DNA of 27,196 nt from assembly GCA_965371245.1 (NCBI GenBank), contig CBDUXT010000078.1, forward strand, positions 1-27,196. Direction: 5' to 3'. This DNA is from CBDUXT01 sp965371245. Its GTDB lineage: Bacteria > Planctomycetota > Phycisphaerae > UBA1845. The position numbers were made by a program, and so were the translations under genes. This document shows, in pieces, positions 8,459-14,714 of the stretch (positions within the stretch are counted from its first letter, which is position 1; each line of letters begins with the position of its first letter). Under the pieces are notes generated by a model. It saw nothing but the letters and a program-made list of their open reading frames with translations, made no database searches and had not been told where the DNA came from.

Positions 8459-8594
8459 CAGCCTGTCGAAAAAGTGTGGCACCCTCTTCCAGCCGGTGAT
8501 CCCGCTAGCGTGTACCCCCCTGGCGGGGATACAGCCTGTTTGCACCGGCTGGAAGCCGTGCCACACAAGAGAACCAGCTTTCCTCAACAGGCTG
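8459..8594. repeat. 136-bp nested inverted-repeat (hairpin) element
   Basis: Outer arms CAGCCTGT (8459-8466) and ACAGGCTG (8587-8594) enclose long inner arms at 8474-8498 and 8543-8566. The inner arms share GTGTGGCAC and CTTCCAGCCGGTG, differing only by CCT against GG between them. The transcript would fold into a stem of about 24 bp with a loop of about 44 bases. It begins directly after the glycosyltransferase stop codon, so it may also end that transcript. It encodes nothing and resembles a non-autonomous, MITE- or REP-like element. Confidence 0.8.
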
Positions 8595-8895
8595 GCAGGC
8601 GGGGCGTGATGGCGTATCGCGGGGCGGCCATCCCCCAGCAGGCGATCGGTCGGCGTGCGCGCCGAGCCTCTTCGGATTGACCAGCTTGAGGGAGATCACC
8701 GAGCCCCGGGAAATTGGGCTCGGAACTGAGCCGCCGATGACGGGAGAAAAACAAAGAGGTCGATCCGGGGCGCCGCGTACGATCCGGCTTGTCGGACGGC
8801 ACATCGGTGGTTGGCGTTCCGTGCCGGTAGAGAAGAGCCGGCGTTGGTTCCCCCCGGGCCGAGGATAGCCTCGCCGCTTGGGACACCTTCGTGAC
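8595..8895. other. Gene-free interval
   Basis: I see no supported gene between the hairpin element and the tRNA-Pro promoter region. Open frames on both strands are Arg/Pro-rich and lack family resemblance. Confidence 0.5.
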
Positions 8896-8916
8896 GGCGC
8901 GCGCGGACAACGGGCG

Positions 8917-8945
8917 TTTACAACCAACCACCGCTGGATTATCCT
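8917..8945 (+). promoter_or_regulatory. Sigma-70-type promoter of tRNA-Pro
   Basis: TTTACA (8917-8922), a 17-base spacer and TATCCT (8940-8945) put the start of transcription a few bases before the tRNA at 8956. The same boxes with identical spacing are conserved in the partial copy at 6596-6624, which supports their identity. Confidence 0.7.
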
Positions 8946-8955
8946 CCGCGAAACG

Positions 8956-9029
8956 CGGGGCGTGGCGCAGCCCGGTAGCGCGCCTGCTTTGGGAGCAGGA
9001 AGTCGCTGGTTCGAATCCAGTCGCCCCGA
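8956..9029 (+). tRNA. tRNA-Pro (anticodon TGG)
   Basis: A complete cloverleaf can be drawn. The acceptor stem is CGGGGCG/CGCCCCG, the D-stem GCGC/GCGC, the anticodon stem CCTGC/GCAGG around TTTGGGA (anticodon TGG), the variable loop AAGTC, and the T-arm GCTGG-TTCGAAT-CCAGT with one wobble pair. The discriminator is A and CCA is not encoded. A truncated integrase begins 117 bases downstream, so the gene was probably the attachment target of that element. Confidence 0.97.
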
Positions 9030-9103
9030 ATGACGTAAAGACTGAAACGGCAACGACTTGTCGTTACCCGCCGAGCGGCGGAGCGGTCGCAACCCAGGGA
9101 CAG

Positions 9104-9125
9104 AAACGTACCAGATGGTACGTTT
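9104..9125 (+). terminator. Palindrome between tRNA-Pro and integrase; terminator or operator
   Basis: AAACGTACCA-GA-TGGTACGTTT is a perfect 10-base inverted repeat ending in a run of T (TTTT). As RNA it makes a nine-pair stem with an AGAT loop followed by U residues, which would stop the tRNA-Pro transcript. Two smaller hairpins precede it (9052-9065 and 9068-9081). Because it ends 21 bases before the integrase GTG, it could instead be an operator or recombinase-binding site. Confidence 0.6.
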
Positions 9126-9146
9126 TGCAAGCCGGGAGGCCGCATC

Positions 9147-10223
9147 GTGGCACACATTCCATCGTATCGGAAGCAACGAGAACGGAACGGTAAGGACCGC
9201 GCGTTCGTCGAGATCGGCGGCGTGCGGCGGTATCTCGGCCCCTACGGATCGGCCGAGAGCCGGGAGGCGTACGCGAGGGCGATCGCCGAATGGACATCGG
9301 GCGGTGGGCACCTACCCGTCGAGGCCCAGCAAATCACGGTCGCGGAATTGGCGGCTAGGTACTGGACATTCGCCGAGGGCTACTACCGGAAAGACGGCGA
9401 GTCTACGGGCGAGCTCTGTTGGGTTCGGTATGCGTTGCAACCCTTACTCGCGTTGGACAAAGGCACGCCAGCCAAAGGTTTTGGACCCCTGAAGCTCAAG
9501 ACCGTCCGAGCCCGGATCATCAAGAGCGGTGTGAGGCGGCGTACGGCCGATGGGCGTGTCGTTCGCGTCAATCTGAGTCGGCGGACGGCTAACGGGCGGA
9601 TCGATCGCATCAAGCGGATGTTTCGATGGGGCACGGAGAACGAGCTGGTGGGGGCGGGCGTCTACGAGGCCCTACGCGCCGTTGCGGGATTGCGTAAGGG
9701 ACGAAGCGAGGCGCGGGAAACCGCTCCGATACGGGCGGTCCCGATCGAGGATGTGCTAGCCGTCATCCCATTCGTGACCGCACCCGTCGCGGCGATGATC
9801 GAAGTCCAATTACACACGGGTAGCCGCCTGGCGAAACGGCGGACCAAGAAACCGGCGCCGACGCCGGTGCGGGTCAAGCCGAAGCGCGCCCGTCCGATCC
9901 GCGACTTGGAAAAGACCATCCGGGACGGGATTCCGGGCTACGATCCGTACGATCAGGCGGGCGATTGTGTCTTCGATGTGAAAGCCGCCAAGCGGGCGAT
10001 CCGTTTCTTTGAGTCCGAGCTTTGCCACGTCAAAGGCGAGAAAGCCCGGACGCCGTTCCTACTGGAGCGGTGGCAACAGGCGGTGATCGGGAATCTCTTC
10101 GGCTGGAAACGACCGGACGGCACGCGACGGTATCGACAGTGCTTGATTTTCGTTCCGCGCAAGAACGGGAAGACGCCGATGGCGGCGGTAACCAGGGTAA
10201 CCAGGGGTAACCAGGGACGGTAA
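9147..10223 (+). pseudogene. Chimera: integrase N-terminus fused to phage terminase N-terminus
   Basis: The GTG start has GGGAGG ten bases upstream. Residues 1-227 are the arm and core-binding part of a tyrosine recombinase of the planctomycete type (VEIGGVRRYLGPYGSAESRE, RIDRIKRMFRWGTENELV). The protein stops matching at LHTGSR, where the first catalytic Arg lies, so the catalytic Arg-His-Arg-Tyr remainder is lost. Residues of about 228-347 are the N-terminus of a terminase large subunit (GYDPYDQAGDCVFDVKAAKR, FLLERWQQAVIGNLFGW) ending in the Walker A-like PRKNGKT (337-343). The frame then runs into the GGTAACC array and stops. Neither half can be functional. It is the scar of a prophage or island whose middle was deleted in frame. 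Confidence 0.85.
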
Positions 10224-10260
10224 CCAGGGTAACCAGGGACGGTAACCAGGGACAGTCACC
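10187..10260. repeat. GGTAACCAGGG tandem array
   Basis: Six copies of the palindromic core GGTAACC start at 10187, 10196, 10206, 10219, 10228 and 10241, followed by ACAGTCACC. Spacing alternates between about 9 and 13 bases because some units carry GAC. It lies exactly at the junction between the terminase fragment and the truncated RHS gene. Related GGGACAGTCACC motifs are, from memory, frequent near REP-type elements of Planctomycetota. Confidence 0.85.
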
Positions 10261-10304
10261 TATATGTCAAGGGTGTGGCACTGCGAACTCGCTTATTTGC
10301 CTGA

Positions 10305-11504
10305 TATCTGGGGACGCCTGATGACGGCATCGCCGACGCCGGGGACGGCATCATCTGGAACGAAGGTTTTGCGGGCACGACCTACACGGTCAAGCATGAC
10401 GACGCGGGGAACCTGATCGACGACTGCGAGCTCGTGTACATCTACGATGCGTGGAACCGGCTCGTGAAGGTCCGGGCCTCCAACGACGCGGCCGTGACCA
10501 TCCAGACGGCCGAATTCGACGCCACGGGCCGCAGAATCAAGAAAGTTGTGACAAACAGCGGCGGTTTCGATGACGTCGTGGTATACTTGTATGACGGTCA
10601 GAAGATCTGCGAGACCCGGAACGGCTCGGGGAACATGGTTCAGCAGTTCATCCACGGCACGCAGTACATCGACGAGTTGGTGATGGTTCGCGTCAAGGGC
10701 AAGGGCGATCTGTACGTTCACCAGGACGCGAACTGGAACGTGATCGGCCTGACGGACCTGGCCGGAAGCGTCGTGGAGGCGTATACCCTGAGCCCCTACG
10801 GCGAGCTGACCGTGGACCAGGAAACCGGCTACGGCGACCGGGATGCGGACGGCGACGTGGATGCCACGGACAAGGGCACGCCCGGCACGGACTGCACCGG
10901 CACGGTGACCGGAGCGTGTCGCGTCCTGGACCTGGACTTCGACGGCGACTACGACATCGACGATGCCAACGCCTTTGACTCGCTCCCCCAGGGCAGCATG
11001 CTCCACCCCGGGCGAATGGCCACCAACGTCGATCAACCCTTCGGACATCAGGGGCTGCTCCATGAGCCGGAGATCGGGATGATTCACAATCGGGCGCGGG
11101 AATATGACGCGGTCAAGCGTCGGTTTGTGCAGAGGGATCCGTTGACGAGGAGACCAACTGCAGGGAGCGGTTATCAGGATGGCCTGAATTTGTACCAATA
11201 TGTAGGGAGTAACCCGCTGTCAAAGACCGACCCGAGCGGGAGAGTGATTCCGATACTTGCTGCATGTGGTTGTCTTTTATATATGATAGCTTGCGAGCTC
11301 GACGTAGATACTCGTATACGCTCTTGCATTGCCGGATGTCACAGCAAGTTTCCTCTTACGGACAAAATTCTTCGTGCGAGCTTCCCCGCCTGTAGAGATT
11401 GTTGCCGAGAGACAGGTAAAGGAGATATTTTGAATTGCGTGATAACTTGCGGCGGAAACGGGCCGGATAACGATTATGGCGAGTGCTTCGGTGTCTCTCA
11501 ATAA
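10305..11504 (+). pseudogene. RHS/YD-repeat protein, 5'-truncated C-terminal fragment
   Basis: The frame opens after a TGA at 10302-10304 and shows protein-like sequence at once (YTVKHDDAGNLIDD, YIYDAWNRLVKV), with no plausible start site, so the large N-terminal part is missing. YD repeats lead to the RHS core ending RAREYDAVKRRFVQRDPL and LNLYQYVGSNPLSKTDPSG. A dockerin/EF-hand-like insert (GDRDADGDVDATDKG, DFDGDYDIDDANAF) interrupts the core near 10830-10980. After DPSG the variable tip (11241-11501) is about 87 residues with a short hydrophobic start and many cysteines (CRDCC, CVITC). In RHS proteins this position holds toxin or adhesive modules; I do not recognise this one. An internal GTG at 10434 could start a shorter product. 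Confidence 0.85.
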
Positions 11505-11587
11505 GGTAGTGTGAAACGCGGAGCTTGAGCGCGCCGCTTTTCGCAAGTTCAGCTATGGTCACTTTTCTACTTCAGTGTGAGAAAGGA

Positions 11588-11724
11588 CTAGAGGCTATCC
11601 CAAAACGTGGGTTACATGTGGCGACGCGGTACGGGCCACCTGCGAAATGCCTTGTTTTGCGGTGTTTCCAAGCGAGCGAGGTTTCACGGCTTAATCAATC
11701 CAAGGGTTTTGGGATACGCTCTAG
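11588..11724. mobile_element. MITE-like element, 129 bp, with CTAG flanking duplication
   Basis: Terminal inverted repeats AGGCTATCCCAAAAC (11592-11606) and, read inward from the other end, AGCGTATCCCAAAAC (11706-11720) differ at two of 15 positions. Both ends are flanked by CTAG (11588-11591 and 11721-11724), a target duplication of the YTAR type used by IS5-subgroup elements. The interior has no coding capacity. It abuts the end of the IS5-like remnant to its right, and its right CTAG supplies the apparent stop codon of that remnant. Confidence 0.75.
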
Positions 11725-11913
11725 GCTCCGTCTGCAAACAGCAATTTAGGGTTTGGGCGGAACATCGCCAACTGAAACATCCCATGGAAGTTGGCGGCCA
11801 CTTTCTCGTAATGGGTTCCGATGCGTCGCCATCCGCCCCGTGGGCGCTCTGTCCTGTAGGACCAGTGGCTCGACCAACGCCCGGTGCTCAACCATGAGCT
11901 CGTGGCGTCTCAT
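11721..11913 (-). pseudogene. IS5-family transposase remnant with internal deletion
   Basis: On the minus strand an ATG at 11913 with AGGAGGT upstream starts MRRHELMVEHRALVEPLV then QDRAPTGR, the standard N-terminus of IS5-type DDE transposases. About 30 codons later the sequence switches by one base into the C-terminus of the same protein (WRRIGTHYEKVAANFHGMFQ then LAMFRP). The central part, presumably over 200 codons with the DDE residues, is absent, and the two ends are out of frame. It is therefore an inactive deletion scar. The assignment rests on motif resemblance only. Confidence 0.72.
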
Positions 11914-12051
11914 GATTGCCGACCTCCTTGTCGTTATGAAGGGATATCGGCAAGAAACATAGTTTTCAGGCAGAGCCGTATTGTGAGCTGAGGTTAGACT
12001 GGGCCATCGCACGGGTTCGTCCCCGTTCGTGGAACGAGGAGTCACGATGTA

Positions 12052-12489
12052 GTGCCTAGGGAACTGGATTGCCCGTATAGATGCCCAAAGTGTGACTACG
12101 ACCTCCGTGGGTCGGAGCATTTCGTCTGCCCAGAATGCGGCCAAGCGACAAACCCGGATGAGGCCGCCGTGGCCGCTAGGAGTTACTGTCCGTGGACACG
12201 GCCAGTTCGTCGCCTGAGGCACTTTGTTTGGGCTTGGTTTGTTGCCTACTTCGTACTCTTCCCGGTGTTCGGCACGACTGTGGACCATGTTCGTAGCTTC
12301 GTAATCAAGATCGTTTTTCTTAATCTTCCGCTTCAGCTGATTCTGTTTTCCATGTCGCTGGCATTACTTCGCCGTCGGAACAGAAGATCAGCACGTCTAG
12401 GCGCCATTTTGTTGGTCTGCTTGCTCATGGTTATCCTGGTAGGTTTCTCTATTTCGATTTACATATTCGTAGCGGAACGGCCGAACTGA
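12052..12489 (+). CDS. Small zinc-ribbon membrane protein
   Basis: A 145-residue protein of unknown function. The N-terminus has a double CxxC zinc ribbon (CPKC at 11-14 and CPEC at 26-29, with DYDLRGSEHF between), then three hydrophobic segments (about 58-77, 85-108 and 118-140), so it is probably an inner-membrane protein with a cytosolic ribbon. Short proteins of this design are frequent in Planctomycetota. The GTG start is supported by GAGGAG ten bases upstream. It is the only apparently intact gene in the mobile-element graveyard; it follows an RHS fragment, but nothing in it marks it as an immunity protein. Confidence 0.75.
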   Translation: MPRELDCPYRCPKCDYDLRGSEHFVCPECGQATNPDEAAVAARSYCPWTRPVRRLRHFVWAWFVAYFVLFPVFGTTVDHVRSFVIKIVFLNLPLQLILFSMSLALLRRRNRRSARLGAILLVCLLMVILVGFSISIYIFVAERPN

Positions 12490-13177
12490 CTGTAGCCTAT
12501 TCGTTGCTGAACCTGTCCCTAGCAGAAACTCCGTCCGGCGCCGTTTTGGCGAGTATCTGACCTTGATTCGGAACGGTTCAGTGGGGGAGGGGCGTCAGTA
12601 GTTCGATCGAAGGCAGCGAGATCGTGGCGGATCCTCGCGATTCGAAGTGCATGGGCGGACGCCCGGCGCCGCACGGCTCGGTCGACTTGAGTCCGTTTCT
12701 TCTCAGGCCGATCCGTGCCCATCCCAAGGATCCGATCCCGGGACCAGACGGGAAGAAACCGTGACTTGCGTTCTCGACTATTGCAGGAAATGGCCATCAT
12801 GCGATCGCGGACGAACCTTCAAATACGAGGGCTCCGGTGTCTGTTTGGTGTCTGCTACCCTGTAAGACCAGCGTAGCGCCACCACGGCGCCAGCGTAGCG
12901 CTACCATGATGGGTTCGAAGACCCCGTTTTTCGGGGTGGAAAACGCCGTTCTTGGGCTCGTGCGGCAGGTTTCTGACTAGGAGGTCCTGCTCGACACGCA
13001 GGCGCTCATGGACCGGGCTGCTCCGCCGCCGCATCGCGCGTCAGTTCGGCGTCAGTTTCTACCGGGTCGCGAGTCCGCCATGAGTGTGGACTCCGTATGA
13101 CTTGATCGCGCACCGCTGATTTCTGCCAGAATAACGGGCATAAGTCCTTGAAGGGCAATGGGTTATGAACGGACCGT
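12490..13177. other. Gene-free interval with short repeats
   Basis: No supported gene. It holds a direct repeat (12868-12906) and a small hairpin, ACCCCG-TTTTT-CGGGGT (12921-12937). The sequence just before the tRNA-Lys fragment is probably part of a decayed integrated element. Confidence 0.5.
12868..12906. repeat. Direct repeat CCAGCGTAGCGCYACCA
   Basis: Two 17-base copies (12868-12884 and 12890-12906) differ at one position, a C/T change. They may be a leftover of an insertion-sequence end; no element can be reconstructed around them. Confidence 0.55.
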
Positions 13178-13223
13178 CTGACTCTTAATCAGCGGGTCCG
13201 GGGTTCGAGTCCCTGGCGGTGCA
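13178..13223 (+). pseudogene. 3' part of a tRNA-Lys (anticodon CTT) gene
   Basis: From the anticodon arm onward it matches a lysine tRNA: CTGA-CTCTTAA-TCAG, then GGGTC, the T-arm CGGGG-TTCGAGT-CCCTG, and the acceptor strand GCGGTGC plus A. The D-arm and 5' acceptor strand expected upstream are missing, and the sequence before CTGA is unrelated. Truncation at the anticodon arm is what integrative elements leave at an attachment site, since crossover usually lies between the anticodon loop and the 3' end. A decayed integrase (13367-13690, minus) lies just downstream. Confidence 0.85.
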
Positions 13224-13366
13224 GTGCGGTTTGGAGCGTTTGAGGATGTGCTTGCCGTGTTTTCTCGATGTGACTCGCTTGTGTCACTCATGCCGGTTGC
13301 GAGCGTTTGCGGGCCCGGGCGAGGGCCTGCTGCAGCGCATATGCAGCGCTTGGGGTTCGCCGGATC

Positions 13367-13690
13367 ATGCCCCGCCGCCTGGTCGAAGACCTCGTCCGGC
13401 ACCTGGAGGTGGTGTTTCCGGCTGACGGCCTCCGAATGTCCGAGCCAGACCGAGACCGCGTGTTGAGGGAACGTCATCGCCCACTCGGTTTCGCAGTTCT
13501 GCCGGAAAACCTGGAAGCATCGCCCAAAGGGCTCGAGGCTGGCTCGCTTCAGGATCATCTGCATTTGCCGCCGGAGGTTATTCCTAGAGAGCCCCACGCC
13601 CTCCTGCCCATGTTCAGTCACGTCGAAAGCATCCTGTGGGAGCTCCGCCAAGCGCGGGACGATCGGGACAAGCAGATCGATCTGCCGTGA
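13367..13690 (-). pseudogene. Tyrosine recombinase (integrase) C-terminal remnant
   Basis: On the minus strand, residues from LLVPIVPRLAEL to VFDQAAG match the catalytic half of planctomycete phage/island integrases: NLRRQMQMILKRASLEPF, VFRQNCETEW, FPQHAVSVWLGHS and VSRKHHLQVPDEVF. In the family the last box reads KHYLQV, with Tyr as the DNA-linking nucleophile; here the codon gives His, so it would be dead even if complete. The N-terminal half is missing and IS3 sequence begins about 110 bases further. The open frame runs on both ways (13163-13816) through unrelated sequence. It sits beside the tRNA-Lys fragment, its likely attachment site. Confidence 0.78.
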
Positions 13691-13798
13691 ACAAAGGGCA
13701 ATCAGGATACGGCCGAACCGATCGGCCAGCTCCCCAAGCGTTGATCCAGGTGTTATGGGAGTCCCAGCGACCCGGTGATCGGGCGGGAGGACTCGACG

Positions 13799-14103
13799 AT
13801 GAAGCGTAAGCGACACAGTCCGGAGCAGATCATTGGCAAGCTCCGGGATGCGGATCGGATGTTGTCAGACGGACCGGACCCGGCCGCGGTGTGTCAGGCC
13901 TTGGAGGTGTCGGAGGCGACGTTCCACCGCTGGCGGAACCAGTACGGCGGCATGAAGCCAACGTAGCCAAGCGTCTGAAGGAACTGGAGATCGAGAACCG
14001 CCGCCTGAAGAAGGCCGTCGCGGATCTGATCCTCGACCAACAGATTCTGGAGGAAGCGTCGAAGGGAGATTTCCAAGCCCAGCGCGCCGCAGGGAGGCGG
14101 TGA
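13799..14103 (+). pseudogene. IS3-family transposase OrfA, frameshifted
   Basis: The ATG at 13799 follows GGGAGG and starts MKRKRHSPEQIIGKLRDADR; the helix-turn-helix ends at VSEATFHRWRNQYGGMK. The next codons lead to a stop (13964-13966), while the expected continuation, ANVAKRLKELEIENRRLKK and ADLILDQQILEEASKGDF (leucine-zipper region), is in the next frame. Loss of one G (AAGGCC to AAGCC near 13959) explains this. OrfA recognises the element ends and is co-translated with OrfB. Its second frame ends where the OrfB GTG begins, as normal in the family. Confidence 0.88.
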
Positions 14104-14118
14104 ACAAGACGCGTAACG

Positions 14119-14530
14119 GGTCGTGAGTGCCTGGCCATCGAGGTGGAACGTGGCATCACGAGCCGCGAAGTGATCGAAACGTTGCGGTACCTGTTCGAGG
14201 TGCGCGGAGCGCCCAAGCATATTCGCAGCGACAACGGCCCGGAGTTCATCGCCAAGGCGTTGCGAGCTTGGTTGGCTGAGTCGGGGGTGAAGACGTTGTA
14301 CATCGAGCCAAGCTCGCCCTGGCAGAACGGGTTCAATGAATCGCTCAACGGGAAGTTGCGTGATGAGCTGCTCAATGGCGAGTTGTTCACGAGTTTACAG
14401 GAAGCGAAGTTGGTGACGGAGGACTATCGACTGGCGTACAATCATCGCCGGCCGCACGGCAGCCTGGGCTACGAAACGCCCGCGGCCTATGTGGGCAAGG
14501 TCGGGGGGCTCCCGGCGAGCGCGACGCCGT
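14119..14530 (+). pseudogene. IS3-family transposase OrfB, 5'-deleted
   Basis: Only the second half of the integrase core (rve) remains: RECLAIEVERGITSREVIET, RSDNGPEF (second catalytic Asp), SPWQNGFNESLNGKLRDELL (catalytic Glu) and YNHRRPHGSLGYETP. The N-terminal region with the first Asp is gone; the deletion joint lies about 15-20 bases after the OrfB start overlap near 14100. The frame continues past the family's normal end to 14862 only because it reads through non-IS DNA, including a family A repeat arm at 14619-14644. Confidence 0.87.
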
Positions 14531-14618
14531 CATACACGTACGCGAAAGCGTACGGGGGACAGCCCCTTCATGACATTAGGGTGGGCTATTGCACGGCGCA
14601 AGCGAGTCTTGGCCGGTC

Positions 14619-14644
14619 GCTCCCTCACGGTCGCGGCGCGGCTC
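14619..14644. repeat. Single arm of inverted-repeat family A
   Basis: GCTCCCTCACGGTCGCGGCG followed by CGGCTC matches the right arm at 228-246 apart from a small insertion (GCG) and one base. No partner arm is visible nearby. Confidence 0.6.
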
Positions 14645-14714
14645 ATGGAAGCCCGTCGCATCAGGTGTGTCGAAGCATCAGCGGCACGGCGGATGATGGC
14701 CCGCTCTGCGCTTC

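Larger units (their letters stand above)
13799..14600 (+). mobile_element. IS3-family insertion sequence remnant (ends not resolved)
   Basis: The OrfA and OrfB remnants lie in normal order. Terminal inverted repeats could not be identified, so the limits are approximate: coding starts at 13799, and the dispersed repeat arm at 14619 is already outside. The element probably destroyed the N-terminal half of the minus-strand integrase to its left. Confidence 0.65.

Noticed and set aside
8505..9311. Minus-strand frame of 268 codons with peptide SNQRLPAPKAGALPGCATP
   Set aside because: This peptide is the antisense translation of the tRNA-Pro gene and is a well-known annotation artefact.
10187..10260. 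Possible CRISPR array
   Set aside because: Units are 9-13 bases of near-identical sequence with no unique spacers and no cas genes nearby.
11746..12288. 180-codon minus-strand frame as a gene
   Set aside because: Only its end portion (from ATG 11913) matches a transposase N-terminus. The rest overlaps the supported zinc-ribbon gene on the other strand.
12519..12800. 93-codon minus-strand frame
   Set aside because: Arg-rich, no recognisable motif, weak start context.
13113..13223. Complete tRNA-Lys with an insertion, using GCACCGC at about 13112 as the 5' acceptor strand
   Set aside because: The upstream GCACCGC could pair with the 3' strand, but no D-arm exists between it and the anticodon arm, and the first anticodon-stem pair is mismatched. 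A 3' fragment is simpler.
13163..13816. Full 217-codon minus-strand frame as one gene ending GTRTPDPLIKSQ
   Set aside because: Only the middle (13367-13690) resembles an integrase. The end is the antisense of the tRNA-Lys fragment and the start is unrelated sequence, so it is reported only as a remnant.
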